From the NCBI GenBank assembly GCA_014237915.1, contig JABACC010000014.1, positions 1 to 38,175 on the forward strand: a stretch of 38,175 nucleotides of DNA, in the 5' to 3' direction. The position numbers were made by a program, and so were the translations under genes. Positions 24,184-32,254 of this stretch are shown here, piece by piece. Positions within the stretch are counted from its first letter, which is position 1, and the number at the start of each line of letters is the position of its first letter. The notes beneath the pieces are model-generated. The model made no database searches, had not been told where the DNA came from, and was given only the letters and a program-made list of their open reading frames with translations. Source of the DNA: Candidatus Paceibacter sp. (lineage in GTDB: Bacteria > Patescibacteriota > Minisyncoccia > Phycocordibacterales > GCA-2747955).

Positions 24184-26349
24184 ATGCCTAGAGATTATCC
24201 ATTAGAAAAAGTTAGAAACTTTGGAATTGTAGCGCACGTTGATGCGGGAAAAACAACCACAACAGAAAGGGTTCTTTTTTATACCGGAGTTTCCCATAAA
24301 ATAGGAGAAGTTCACGACGGAGCAGCAACCATGGACTGGATGGAGCAAGAACAAGAAAGAGGAATCACAATTACCTCAGCTGCTACAACTTGTTTTTGGA
24401 CACCAACTACAGAAAAAGAAAACAAAGAAAGAGAACACAGATTTAACATAATCGATACTCCGGGCCACGTTGATTTTACCGCTGAAGTTGAAAGATCTCT
24501 AAAAGTTTTAGATGGAGCTGTTGTTGTTTTTGATGGAAATGCTGGAGTGGAGCCACAATCTGAAACTGTTTGGAAACAAGCAAATAAATATGGAGTTCCA
24601 AGAATGTGTTTTATAAATAAATTAGATAAAACAGGAGCTGATTTTGATAAAGCTTTTGAATCAATTTTAGACAGGCTTTCAAAAGATGCCGTTATGGCTC
24701 AGCTTCCAATCGGAACTGAATCTGACCTTTCTGGACTTATTGATCTATTAAAAATGAAAGCTTACAAATTTGAAGGGGAAATGGGAAACGAAGTTGTGGA
24801 AATAGAAATTCCAGAAGAATATAAAGCAAAATCAGAAGAAAAAAGAAGCGCTTTAGTTGAAAAAATAGTTGAAAACAACGAAGAGTTAATGGATAAATTT
24901 TTAGTAGGTGAAGAAATTTCTATTGAAGATTTAAAAAAAGAATTAAGAGCTGGGGTTATCGCAAATAAAATTATTCCAGTTTTTGGAGGATCAGCTTTTA
25001 AAAATATTGGAGTTCAGCTTGTGTTAGACGCCGTTGTTGAATATTTACCAGCGCCAACAGACATTCCACCAGTTGTGGGAGTAAAGCCAAACACAGAAGA
25101 AGAAATTACAAGAACATCCTCCGACGACGAGCCTCTTTCAGCCCTTGTTTTTAAATTACAAACTGATCCATTTGTCGGACAGCTTTCTTTTATCAGAATT
25201 TATTCAGGAGTTTTAAAAGCTGGGTCTTATGTTTTAAATGCAACAACAGGATCAAAAGAAAGAATCGGAAGACTTGTTAGAATGCACTCAAACGAAAGAG
25301 AAGAAGTAGAAGTTGGGTACGCTGGAGAAATTGTGGCAGCTGTTGGTTTAAAAGATACAAAAACTTCAGACACAATTTGTGATTTAGACCATCCAATTGA
25401 GCTTCACAAAATTGATTTTCCAGAACCAGTTATTTCTGTGAGAGTTGAGCCTGCCACAAAAGCTGATCAAGAAAAAATGGGAACAGCTATTAAAAAACTT
25501 TCAGACGAAGATCCAACTTTTAGGGTAAATACAGATGAAGAAACAGGGGAGACAATTATTTCTGGAATGGGTGAGCTTCATTTAGATATTATTGTTGATC
25601 GAATGAAAAGAGAATTTAATGTTGAAGCAAAAACAGGAGCTCCGCAAGTGGCCTACAGGGAAACAATCCAAGGAGAATCAGAAGGTGAAGAAAAATATGT
25701 AAAACAATCAGGAGGGCGAGGGCAATACGGACACGTTAAAATTAGAGTTAAACCTTTTCAAAATCCTGAAGAAGAAACGGATCTTCCTAAAAATGTTACT
25801 CACGAAGAAGGTTTTGAATTTATAAATAGTATTAAAGGTGGAGTTATTCCACAAGAATATATTCAAGCTTGTAAAAAAGGTTTTATTGAAGGAATGCAAA
25901 GAGGAATTTTAGCAGGGTACAAAGTAGAAAATGTTTCTGTTGATTTATTTGACGGATCTTACCATGATGTCGATTCATCTGAAATTGCTTTTAAAATTGC
26001 ATCTTCGAAAGCTTTTACAAAAGCAGCAAAAATGGCAACACCAGTTATTTTAGAGCCAGTAATGAAAGTTGAAATTGTTACCCCTGAAGAATATATGGGA
26101 GATATAACAGGAAATGTTTCTTCAAAAAGAGGGCAAGTTGAAGCCATGGAAGAAAGAGGAATGGACAGAGTAGTAAAAGCAAAAATTCCACTTTCTGAGC
26201 TTTTTGGATACACAACAACAATAAGATCAATGACTCAAGGGCGAGCAACTCCAAATATGGAATTTTCTCATTACGATCCAGTTCCTAAAAATATTGCAGA
26301 TGAGATTATTAAAAAAAGAGGAGGGGTTAAAATTGAAGACGAAGAATAA
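24184..26349 (+). CDS. fusA: elongation factor G
   Basis: EF-G drives translocation of tRNAs and mRNA on the ribosome. The G domain has [13 protein letters not shown] (G1), [11 protein letters not shown] (G2), DTPGHVDF (G3) and [10 protein letters not shown] (G4). Domains II-V follow, with [19 protein letters not shown] in domain III, the domain IV region [10 protein letters not shown], and [12 protein letters not shown] at the end. The length (721) is normal. It stands away from rpsL-rpsG and has its own promoter and leader hairpin. No Shine-Dalgarno sequence is visible. Confidence 0.97.
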   Translation: MPRDYPLEKVRNFGIVAHVDAGKTTTTERVLFYTGVSHKIGEVHDGAATMDWMEQEQERGITITSAATTCFWTPTTEKENKEREHRFNIIDTPGHVDFTAEVERSLKVLDGAVVVFDGNAGVEPQSETVWKQANKYGVPRMCFINKLDKTGADFDKAFESILDRLSKDAVMAQLPIGTESDLSGLIDLLKMKAYKFEGEMGNEVVEIEIPEEYKAKSEEKRSALVEKIVENNEELMDKFLVGEEISIEDLKKELRAGVIANKIIPVFGGSAFKNIGVQLVLDAVVEYLPAPTDIPPVVGVKPNTEEEITRTSSDDEPLSALVFKLQTDPFVGQLSFIRIYSGVLKAGSYVLNATTGSKERIGRLVRMHSNEREEVEVGYAGEIVAAVGLKDTKTSDTICDLDHPIELHKIDFPEPVISVRVEPATKADQEKMGTAIKKLSDEDPTFRVNTDEETGETIISGMGELHLDIIVDRMKREFNVEAKTGAPQVAYRETIQGESEGEEKYVKQSGGRGQYGHVKIRVKPFQNPEEETDLPKNVTHEEGFEFINSIKGGVIPQEYIQACKKGFIEGMQRGILAGYKVENVSVDLFDGSYHDVDSSEIAFKIASSKAFTKAAKMATPVILEPVMKVEIVTPEEYMGDITGNVSSKRGQVEAMEERGMDRVVKAKIPLSELFGYTTTIRSMTQGRATPNMEFSHYDPVPKNIADEIIKKRGGVKIEDEE

Positions 26350-26380
26350 TTTTATTTTTTAATTTTTTTCGGAAAACAGA

Positions 26381-26409
26381 AAAGGGATTTTGCTACGCAA
26401 AATCCCTTT
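26381..26409. terminator. hairpin terminator after fusA
   Basis: A 13-bp perfect stem (AAAGGGATTTTGC and its complement) closes on TAC. It lies between the convergent fusA and the broken minus-strand gene and can serve both. Confidence 0.75.
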
Positions 26410-26433
26410 AAATTTATAATCCAGTAATTTGGA

Positions 26434-26816
26434 TTATAAAATAAAAACTTTACCCGAAATCGAATCGGGGTTACGTGTCCACAGGGATTTTCCCTGTGAT
26501 TTTGTCCAAATTCCTCGTAAATTATTTTTTTTGCCATAATTTTCTTTTATTACTGAAAAATTTAGAATTTTGTCTCTAGGAAGCAAAATTTTTTTAAGCT
26601 CTTTCAGATTTTCATCCGGAGCACAATCTCTCACAAAAAACAAGGTATCATCATCATCGAGCACAATAAAAGTGGGCTTTGGGAGCATGCACCCTCTATT
26701 TCTGATTCCATGTCGGCATTAGCCGAGCCAAAAAATAAAAGACAATCTGCTACTTCAGAAGTGATTTCACTTCCTGAAGCGAGCCTCAGAATATCATCAA
26801 TGCTGAGTAAATTCAC
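26434..26816 (-). pseudogene. two overlapping small minus-strand frames, probably one broken foreign gene
   Basis: A first frame starts at GTG 26816 behind a real Shine-Dalgarno sequence (AGGAGA) and reads NLLSIDDILRLASGSE, then ADCLLFFGSANADMES. It stops at 26631. A second frame, open from about 26737 and with an ATG at 26688, continues MLPKPTFIVLDDDDTLFF to a TAA at 26434. A 1-nt shift between about 26690 and 26737 would join them into one protein of ~127 residues. GC content is above that of the neighbours. I do not recognise a family. Two separate overlapping genes, or programmed frameshifting, are the alternatives. Confidence 0.45.
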
Positions 26817-26915
26817 AATATTTCTCCTGTTTTTTTTGAAGAACAATTTCTTCTAATTACAATTATATATATATAACTTTATCAAATTTTTTTGGAAAAA
26901 TTAGGGAGTGGTAGG

Positions 26916-26944
26916 GAGTGGATTTTGCGGAGCAAAATCCACTC
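26916..26944. repeat. GAGTGGATTTTGC palindrome between divergent genes
   Basis: A 13-bp perfect stem closes on GGA. It lies between the start of the minus-strand gene at 26816 and the plus-strand gene at 27015, and is closely related to 12424-12466. Half-copies (GGGAGTGG) directly precede it. Confidence 0.75.
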
Positions 26945-26998
26945 TTATGTTTTATTTTTCAATACCTTATATTTTTCAATAAAATTATTGAATAAATA

Positions 26999-27007
26999 TG
27001 ATAAAAT
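26999..27007 (+). promoter_or_regulatory. extended -10 promoter of the gene at 27015, leaderless
   Basis: TG-A-TAAAAT ends 8 nt before ATG 27015. It selects this start over the open frame that extends up to 26892 through the palindrome. Confidence 0.6.
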
Positions 27008-27014
27008 ATTGTTT

Positions 27015-27614
27015 ATGAAATTTTTAATAAGTTTTAATTCTTTGGTACTTTTTCTAGGTGCAATTTATTTTTTAGCATTTAGAGATCTAGAATTTATAAT
27101 TTATGTAGTTGTAATTGCCGCTATATATTTGTTTGTCTTAAAAACTCTAAAATACACAATGTTTCCCGTTTGGCTTTTGTGGTTTTTTTCAGCTTGGGGA
27201 ATAGCTCATATTTTAGGAGGAGCAATTGTTTTAGACAATGCTGTTTTATTTGCTTATAAAATTTATCCATTTTTAGATTTAGGAGGAGAATTTTATATTT
27301 TAAAATACGATCAATTAGTGCATATGTATTTATACGGAGTAATTTCTGTTATGATTTTTCATGTTATGAGAATGTATTTTAAAATACGAGAAAAAACTCT
27401 TTTAGTTTTTTTAATAGCGGTTTTAGGTTCAGCTGGAATTGGAACTTTAAATGAAATAATGGAATTTTTAGTAGCTACAAATATTCCAGAAAACGGAGTA
27501 GGGGGCTACGAAAATACGATGTTAGATATTTCTTTTAATTTATTAGGAGCGTTAATTGCCACAACAGGTTATTTATATTTTTCTAAAGATGAAATTTTGG
27601 GAGGAAAAAGATAA
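27015..27614 (+). CDS. multi-pass membrane protein, YjdF/DUF2238-like
   Basis: The product has 199 residues with about six hydrophobic helices. Conserved-looking polar residues sit in membrane context: AHILGG, LKYDQLVHMYLYG, LNEIMEF and YENTMLDISFNLLGA. The order D..H, then N-E..E, then D...N..GA resembles the DUF2238 (YjdF) family of inner membrane proteins, whose function is not known. The frame opens at 26892, but that start would run through a palindrome and lies upstream of the promoter, so ATG 27015 was chosen. proS follows after 19 nt and is probably cotranscribed. Confidence 0.72.
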   Translation: MKFLISFNSLVLFLGAIYFLAFRDLEFIIYVVVIAAIYLFVLKTLKYTMFPVWLLWFFSAWGIAHILGGAIVLDNAVLFAYKIYPFLDLGGEFYILKYDQLVHMYLYGVISVMIFHVMRMYFKIREKTLLVFLIAVLGSAGIGTLNEIMEFLVATNIPENGVGGYENTMLDISFNLLGALIATTGYLYFSKDEILGGKR

Positions 27615-27633
27615 TTTTTAAATAAAATAAAAA

Positions 27634-28881
27634 ATGAAACAATCAAAACTTTTTACAAAAACTCAAAAAAATTCTCCAGCAGACGAAGAGTCAAAAAATG
27701 CAAAACTTTTAATTCAAGCTGGGTATATTTCAAAAGAAATGGCAGGCGTTTATAGTTTTTTACCACTTGGACTTATCGTTCTTGAAAAAATAAATAAAAT
27801 TATAAAAGAAGAAATGGAAAAAATTGGCGGGCAAGAAATTTTAATGTCTGCTTTGCAATGTCATGATGTTTGGCAAGAAAGCGGAAGGTGGGACGATAAA
27901 GTTGTTGATGTATGGTTTAAAACTTTTTTAAAATCCGGAGGGGAGTTAGGTTTAGGTTTTTCTCACGAAGAGCCACTTACAAAAAATATGAAAAATTTTA
28001 TTTGTTCTTACAAAGATTTACCTTTTTATCCTTATCAAATTCAAACAAAATTTAGAAATGAAAAAAGAGCAAAATCAGGATTAATGCGAGGAAGGGAATT
28101 TTTAATGAAAGATTTATATTCTTTTTCCAAAGATGAAAAAGAGCACAATGATTTTTACGAAAAAATTTCAGAAGCGTATTTTAAAATTTTTGAAAGATTA
28201 GATTTAAAAGATTTAACATATAAAACATTTGCAGACGGAGGCTCTTTTTCAAAATATTCTCACGAATTTCAAACAGAGTCAGATGCTGGGGAAGACATAG
28301 TTTATTTAGACCGAGAAAAAAAAATAGCCATAAATCAAGAAGTTTACACAGATGAGGTTATTGAAGATTTAGGTTTGAAAAAAGAAAATTTAGAAAAAGT
28401 TAAAACAGCTGAAACTGGAAATATTTTTACATTAGGCACTAAATTTTCAGATGCTTTAAATTTAAAATACAAAGACGAAAAAGGAGAAGATAAATCAGTT
28501 TTTATGGGCTCATACGGAATTGGTCCATCAAGAATTATGGGGCTTTTGGTAGAAATTTTCTCAGACGAAAAGGGAATTGTTTGGCCAAAATCAGTTTCGC
28601 CATTTTTAGTACATTTAGTTTCACTTGAAAAAAATGAAGAAGCAGAAAAAATTTATCAAAAATTAAAGGAAAATAATATTGAAGTTTTGTTTGACGACAG
28701 AGAAAAAATTTCTGCTGGAGAAAAATTTTCAGATTCTGATCTTTTAGGAATTTCTTACAGAGTTATTGTTTCTGAAAAATCTTTAAATTCTGGCGGTTTT
28801 GAGGTTAAAAAAAGAGAGGAAAAAGAAGCAAAAATTTTATCTGAAAAAAATCTTCTAGATTTTTTTATTTCAGAAAAATAA
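27634..28881 (+). CDS. proS: prolyl-tRNA synthetase, short form without editing insert
   Basis: The enzyme charges tRNA-Pro. The class II core shows AGYISKEMAGVYSFLPLG, FSHEEPLT, the motif 2 region QIQTKFRNEKRAKSGLMRGREFLMKDLYSF and motif 3 SYGIGPSRIMG. The anticodon-binding domain covers the last ~95 residues. The INS editing domain found between motifs 2 and 3 in typical bacterial ProRS is reduced to a short link. The total is only 415 residues, and misacylated Ala-tRNA-Pro would need correction in trans or be tolerated. No Shine-Dalgarno sequence is visible. A strong terminator follows. Confidence 0.94.
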   Translation: MKQSKLFTKTQKNSPADEESKNAKLLIQAGYISKEMAGVYSFLPLGLIVLEKINKIIKEEMEKIGGQEILMSALQCHDVWQESGRWDDKVVDVWFKTFLKSGGELGLGFSHEEPLTKNMKNFICSYKDLPFYPYQIQTKFRNEKRAKSGLMRGREFLMKDLYSFSKDEKEHNDFYEKISEAYFKIFERLDLKDLTYKTFADGGSFSKYSHEFQTESDAGEDIVYLDREKKIAINQEVYTDEVIEDLGLKKENLEKVKTAETGNIFTLGTKFSDALNLKYKDEKGEDKSVFMGSYGIGPSRIMGLLVEIFSDEKGIVWPKSVSPFLVHLVSLEKNEEAEKIYQKLKENNIEVLFDDREKISAGEKFSDSDLLGISYRVIVSEKSLNSGGFEVKKREEKEAKILSEKNLLDFFISEK

Positions 28882-28900
28882 TTTTTTAAGTTTTTGGGTT

Positions 28901-28941
28901 TTTTAAAAGAGTGCGCCCCGAAGGGGCGCACTCTTTTAAAA
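28901..28941. terminator. terminator after proS
   Basis: A 19-bp perfect stem (TTTTAAAAGAGTGCGCCCC and its complement) closes on GAA at 28920-28922. Confidence 0.88.
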
Positions 28942-28965
28942 ACAATAATTCCAATAATTTAATTT

Positions 28966-28993
28966 TTGATTATTTTTTAAAATAATATATAAT
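28966..28993 (+). promoter_or_regulatory. promoter of nusA-ppa
   Basis: TTGATT (28966-28971) and TATAAT (28988-28993) are 16 nt apart, one of the few spacers here with both boxes. The leader would be about 77 nt. Confidence 0.6.
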
Positions 28994-29008
28994 AGATTTC
29001 ATATTAAT

Positions 29009-29043
29009 AAATTTTCCGTATCGAGAGACTCGAACGGAAATTT
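29009..29043 (+). promoter_or_regulatory. hairpin in the nusA leader
   Basis: An inner stem TCGAG/CTCGA with loop AGA is stacked, across a small bulge, on TTTCCGT/ACGGAAA. It lies at the 5' end of the mRNA and is not followed by a T-run, so it is not a terminator. NusA often controls its own operon; whether this element takes part is open. Confidence 0.5.
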
Positions 29044-29076
29044 ATTTTTAAAAAATAAAAATATAAAAATAAAATT

Positions 29077-30459
29077 ATGGATTTAGATTTAAAACAAATA
29101 GGCTTATTTCTTGCCCAACTTGAAGAAGAAAAAGGAATTTCCAAAGAAGAAGTTATGGGAGCTTTGGAAGATTCTTTCGCTTCGGCTTACAAAAGACAAT
29201 ACGGAGAAAGAGGGCAAATTATCAGATCAAATTTTGATATAAATACAGGAGCAATCGAATATTTTCAAGTTAAAGAAGTTATTTCTCCTGAACAAATTAT
29301 TACAGAAGAAGAATATGAAAAAATGAACAAAGAGGCTTATCTTTTTGAAAAAGAAGAAAAGGGAAGAGTAAGGTTTAACGAAGAAAGATATATTTTGTTG
29401 GAACACGCCAAGCTTATAAAAAATGGTGTAGAAGTGGGCGAAGAAATTTCTTTTTCACTTGAGGCAAAATCAGATTTTGGCCGTGTTGCCGCACAATCTG
29501 CCAAACAAACAATTGTTCAAAAAATAAGAGAAGCTGAAAATAGGTTTATCACAAATCAATTCGGAGATAAAATTGGAACGATTGTTTCTGGAAATGTTGT
29601 TAGAGTTGAAGGAGGAAATATTTATGTTGATTTAGGAAAAGTGGAAGGAATTATTTCTTACAATGAACAAATTAAAAAAGAATCTTACAAAACAGGAGAC
29701 AGAATCAGAGCTTATCTAACAAAAGCAAACACAGACACAAGAAACCAAAGTCTTTTGGAGCTTTCAAGATCTCATCCAAATTTCCTTCAAAAACTTTTTG
29801 AAGAAGAAGTTCCAGAAATTTCTTCTGGAGACGTCATTATAAAAGCAATTACAAGAGAACCCGGATTTCGTTCAAAGGTAGCAGTTTATACAGAAAATGA
29901 AGAAATTGATCCAGTTGGGTCTTTAGTAGGAGGATCTGGATCTAGAGTAAACGCTGTTTCTTCAGAGCTTTCAGGAGAGAGAATTGATATTATCGAATGG
30001 TCTGAAAACCCAGAAGAGTTTATAGAAGAAGCAATTTCTCCAGCAGAAATTATTTCAGTGGAAATAAACGAAAAAGAAAGAATTGCAAAAATTCTGGTTT
30101 CTGAAGATCAATTTTCTTTAGCAATTGGAAGATCAGGGCAAAATGTAAGGCTAGCTGCAAGACTAACTGGTTATAAAATAGATATTGCTCAACCAGAAAA
30201 TTTTTCAGAAATTGAAAAAACTCAAGATGGAGAAAATTTTTCAGAAGAAAAAGAAAGTGTTGAAGAGATGGCCGAAGAAGAAAAAGCGCAATCAGAAAAC
30301 TCAGAGGAGGAAAAAAATAATGAAGTAGAAAATACTGAAATTTTAGAAAATGAAAAAAAAGCAGAACCTGAAACAGAAGAAACTAAAGAAGATGAAGAAG
30401 AAAAAAACGAAGAAGTAGAAAATTCAGAACCAGAAAAAGAAGAAGAAATTAAAAAATAA
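29077..30459 (+). CDS. nusA: transcription termination/antitermination protein NusA
   Basis: NusA binds RNA polymerase and nascent RNA. The N-terminal polymerase-binding domain covers ~1-125 (EEEKGISKEEVMGALEDSFASAYKR). The S1 domain follows at ~160-225 (GTIVSGNVVRVEGGNIYVDL), then two KH domains (~230-370) with PGFRSKVAV, GSGSRVNAVSSELSGERIDII and LAIGRSGQNVRLAARLTGYKIDI. The last ~85 residues are a nearly pure Glu/Asn/Lys tail instead of the acidic repeats of E. coli. The usual partner rimP is not upstream and infB is not downstream. ppa starts 8 nt after the stop. Confidence 0.96.
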   Translation: MDLDLKQIGLFLAQLEEEKGISKEEVMGALEDSFASAYKRQYGERGQIIRSNFDINTGAIEYFQVKEVISPEQIITEEEYEKMNKEAYLFEKEEKGRVRFNEERYILLEHAKLIKNGVEVGEEISFSLEAKSDFGRVAAQSAKQTIVQKIREAENRFITNQFGDKIGTIVSGNVVRVEGGNIYVDLGKVEGIISYNEQIKKESYKTGDRIRAYLTKANTDTRNQSLLELSRSHPNFLQKLFEEEVPEISSGDVIIKAITREPGFRSKVAVYTENEEIDPVGSLVGGSGSRVNAVSSELSGERIDIIEWSENPEEFIEEAISPAEIISVEINEKERIAKILVSEDQFSLAIGRSGQNVRLAARLTGYKIDIAQPENFSEIEKTQDGENFSEEKESVEEMAEEEKAQSENSEEEKNNEVENTEILENEKKAEPETEETKEDEEEKNEEVENSEPEKEEEIKK

Positions 30460-30467
30460 AAAATATT

Positions 30468-30998
30468 ATGGTAGATTATAATAAAATTTATACATCGGGA
30501 GATTATAAAAACGGAAAAATAATTTCAGTGGTGGAAATTCCAAAAGGATCAATTAATAAAATTGAATATAATAGAGATTTACACACTTTTGAGCTAGACA
30601 GGGTAGATCCTGAAATTTTTCCTAAACCAACAAATTATGGTTTTATCCCGCAAACTCTTGATGACGATGGAGATGAGCTAGACACTTTAATTGTGGCAGA
30701 TGAATCTTTGCCTTTAGGAGTTGTGGTCAAAGCTAAAATAATTGGAGTTTTGAAATTTGAAGATGATGGAGAACTTGATCATAAAATAATTTGTGTGCCA
30801 GATGACAATAGAAATAATGGAAATTTAATAAATTCTGTTGATGATTTGGGAGAGAAGTGGAAAGAAAAAATTTCTTATCATTTTAATCATTACAAAGATT
30901 TAAAAAAAGCAGGGACAACAAACGTTATTGGCTTTGGAGACATTTCAGAAGCAAAAGAAGTTATTGAAGAATGTATCGAAAGATACAAAAATAAATAA
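30468..30998 (+). CDS. ppa: inorganic pyrophosphatase, family I
   Basis: The enzyme hydrolyses pyrophosphate, pulling forward tRNA charging and nucleic acid synthesis. The 176-residue protein has IPKGSINKIEYN, PTNYGFIPQTL and the metal-binding motif DDDGDELDTLIV with three aspartates at the expected spacing, then ICVPDDNRN and ISYHFNHYKDLKK. It lies 8 nt downstream of nusA and is probably cotranscribed with it. Confidence 0.96.
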   Translation: MVDYNKIYTSGDYKNGKIISVVEIPKGSINKIEYNRDLHTFELDRVDPEIFPKPTNYGFIPQTLDDDGDELDTLIVADESLPLGVVVKAKIIGVLKFEDDGELDHKIICVPDDNRNNGNLINSVDDLGEKWKEKISYHFNHYKDLKKAGTTNVIGFGDISEAKEVIEECIERYKNK

Positions 30999-31024
30999 TT
31001 TTAAAAAATTTTTTATTGAAAATA

Positions 31025-31061
31025 AATTAAGAGTGCGGCCCTTCGGGCCGCACTCTTAATT
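31025..31061. terminator. bidirectional terminator between ppa and tRNA-Val
   Basis: A 17-bp perfect stem (AATTAAGAGTGCGGCCC and its complement) with a TTC loop at 31042-31044 separates convergent transcripts. Confidence 0.88.
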
Positions 31062-31089
31062 TAAAAATTTTAATCTAGAATTTTTTTTG

Positions 31090-31163
31090 TGGGCGATGAG
31101 GGATTCGAACCCCCGACTTCTACAACGTCAATGTAGCGCTCTAGCCAACTGAGCTAATCGCCC
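31090..31163 (-). tRNA. tRNA-Val (anticodon GAC)
   Basis: On the minus strand the acceptor stem GGGCGAT/ATCGCCC is perfect. The D-arm carries AGCTCAGTTGGC. The anticodon stem CTACA/TGTAG holds the loop TTGACGT with anticodon GAC. The T-arm contains GGTTCGAATCC, and the discriminator is A. CCA is not encoded; the trailer is C followed by eight A. Confidence 0.95.
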
Positions 31164-31175
31164 TTTAGATTTTTT

Positions 31176-31184
31176 ATTTTAACA
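31176..31184 (-). promoter_or_regulatory. extended -10 promoter of tRNA-Val
   Basis: On the minus strand TG-T-TAAAAT ends 13 nt before the tRNA 5' end. Confidence 0.6.
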
Positions 31185-31217
31185 GAAAAAAAATTTAAAA
31201 AAATTTATTTTTACTTG

Positions 31218-31226
31218 TGTTAAAAT
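31218..31226 (+). promoter_or_regulatory. extended -10 promoter of the gene at 31239
   Basis: TG-T-TAAAAT ends 13 nt before the ATG. Confidence 0.55.
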
Positions 31227-31238
31227 ATTTAAATAATT

Positions 31239-31580
31239 ATGAAAAAAAATATCATTTTCAAAATATTATTTTATTCTTACCTAACAACAATTTTAGGAGT
31301 GATTTTATTTTCAGGAGCAGAGCTCATTTCTGCAGGAGTAGATACAAATACAATCATTTTCACAATAATTATGTCTGTTATTTTCACACCTGTTTTTCCT
31401 ATTACTAGTTTATTTATAATTCCACTAAAAAGTTTAATTATTTATTTTATAGCAGGAATTTTATTATTTTCATCATACAAATTTTTTAAAAAACATTTTT
31501 TATTTATTTCCGTTTCTGTAATTACTTTAGCAATGTGGATTTTACTTTATTTTTCTTCGGTAATGTTTTCTGGAGTATAA
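31239..31580 (+). CDS. small three-to-four-helix membrane protein, unknown
   Basis: The 113-residue protein is mostly hydrophobic: helices at about 8-30, 38-55, 58-78 and 88-108, short basic loops (SSYKFFKKHF) and no conserved motif that I recognise. It has its own promoter and terminator and no partner gene. An overlapping frame at 31217-31408 is a shadow. Confidence 0.65.
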   Translation: MKKNIIFKILFYSYLTTILGVILFSGAELISAGVDTNTIIFTIIMSVIFTPVFPITSLFIIPLKSLIIYFIAGILLFSSYKFFKKHFLFISVSVITLAMWILLYFSSVMFSGV

Positions 31581-31599
31581 TTTTTTTCAAAAAAAAAAA

Positions 31600-31624
31600 G
31601 CGGATTTGCCTTCGGCAAATCCGC
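31600..31624. terminator. GCGGATTTGCC palindrome with TTC loop
   Basis: An 11-bp perfect stem with a TTC loop follows the gene at 31239. The same stem recurs at 32056, 33575 and 34738. Confidence 0.8.
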
Positions 31625-31664
31625 CAAAAAATATTAATTTTCCTTTTTTAAAATTTTTTATAAA

Positions 31665-31673
31665 TGATATAAT
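31665..31673 (+). promoter_or_regulatory. extended -10 promoter of the cold-shock gene
   Basis: TG-A-TATAAT predicts a start near 31680, leaving a leader of nearly 100 nt, one of the longest in the window. Confidence 0.6.
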
Positions 31674-31679
31674 AATTGA

Positions 31680-31776
31680 ATTGAATTGAATGATTATTAA
31701 AGTTTAACTTAAACTAATTAAGTTTTATTTTTTTATTTATTTATTTAAGGTTTATTAGATTAATTTAAAATAAAAA
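31680..31776 (+). promoter_or_regulatory. long 5' leader of the cold-shock gene with competing stems
   Basis: The leader begins within a run of four ATTGA-type units (31675-31692). It holds a palindrome AGTTTAA-C-TTAAACT (31701-31715) whose right arm can instead pair as CTTAA/TTAAG with 31718-31722. The two stems exclude each other. Cold-shock mRNAs of other bacteria use such leaders as thermosensors; that is inference here. Confidence 0.4.
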
Positions 31777-31977
31777 ATGAAGCAAGGAAAAATTGCACGT
31801 ATTATGGATAAGGGATATGGTTTTATTTCTGTTGAAGGACAAGAAAAAGATTTATTCTTCCATTCTAATGACATCGAAGGTGTTTCTTTCGATGAGCTCA
31901 AAGAGGGAGATTCAGTAGAGTTTGAAATTGTTAATGGAGACAAAGGACCAAGTGCTAAAAAAATCAAAATAGTTTAA
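31777..31977 (+). CDS. cold-shock domain protein
   Basis: The 66-residue OB-fold RNA chaperone has RNP1 as KGYGFISV and RNP2 as DLFFHSN, and ends in GPSAKKIKIV as bacterial CspA-type proteins do. It binds single-stranded RNA and melts structure. Its unusually long leader suggests post-transcriptional control. It is followed by its own terminator. Confidence 0.95.
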   Translation: MKQGKIARIMDKGYGFISVEGQEKDLFFHSNDIEGVSFDELKEGDSVEFEIVNGDKGPSAKKIKIV

Positions 31978-31985
31978 GATATTTT

Positions 31986-32020
31986 AAAAATAGCGGACCC
32001 CGTAGGGGTCCGCTATTTTT
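31986..32020. terminator. terminator of the cold-shock gene
   Basis: A 16-bp perfect stem (AAAAATAGCGGACCCC and its complement) with loop GTA is followed by T-rich sequence. Confidence 0.87.
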
Positions 32021-32055
32021 TTTAAAAAATAATTAGTTAGATTTAGGTTGATTAT

Positions 32056-32096
32056 AAAAAGAAGCGGATTTGCCGAAGGCAAATCCGCTTCTTTTT
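32056..32096. repeat. second hairpin, GCGGATTTGCC type with GAA loop
   Basis: A 19-bp perfect stem (AAAAAGAAGCGGATTTGCC and its complement) lies only 36 nt after another terminator, with no gene between them. It is therefore redundant as a terminator. Confidence 0.8.
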
Positions 32097-32162
32097 CTTT
32101 TTCTTCCTTTCCTTTATTTCCCCTTTCTCTTTTTTAGTTTTTTTCAGTTTAAAAAAAAATTG

Positions 32163-32171
32163 TGATAAAAT
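32163..32171 (+). promoter_or_regulatory. extended -10 promoter upstream of the 15-codon frame and the membrane/protease pair
   Basis: TG-A-TAAAAT lies 27 nt before the short frame at 32199 and 83 nt before the gene at 32255. Confidence 0.5.
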
Positions 32172-32198
32172 AAATACAATATTTTAAAACTAAATAAA

Positions 32199-32246
32199 AT
32201 GGCAAAAAAATACGCAAGAATTATTATTAAAAATAAAAGGATTTAA
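32199..32246 (+). CDS. possible 15-residue leader peptide or gene remnant
   Basis: ATG at 32199 opens the frame MAKKYARIIIKNKRI and stops at TAA 8 nt before the next ATG. It is behind the promoter at 32163, basic and hydrophobic, and could be a leader peptide or the stump of a deleted gene. There is no comparative support. Confidence 0.3.
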   Translation: MAKKYARIIIKNKRI

Positions 32247-32254
32247 AAAATATT

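Noticed and set aside
26600-26688. HAD-phosphatase motif (DDDDTLFF) in the broken minus-strand gene
   Set aside because: Only this one short match is present; the protein is too short and lacks the later HAD motifs.
29009-29043. tRNA-like or terminator structure before nusA
   Set aside because: There is no cloverleaf and no T-run; only a bulged hairpin is supported.
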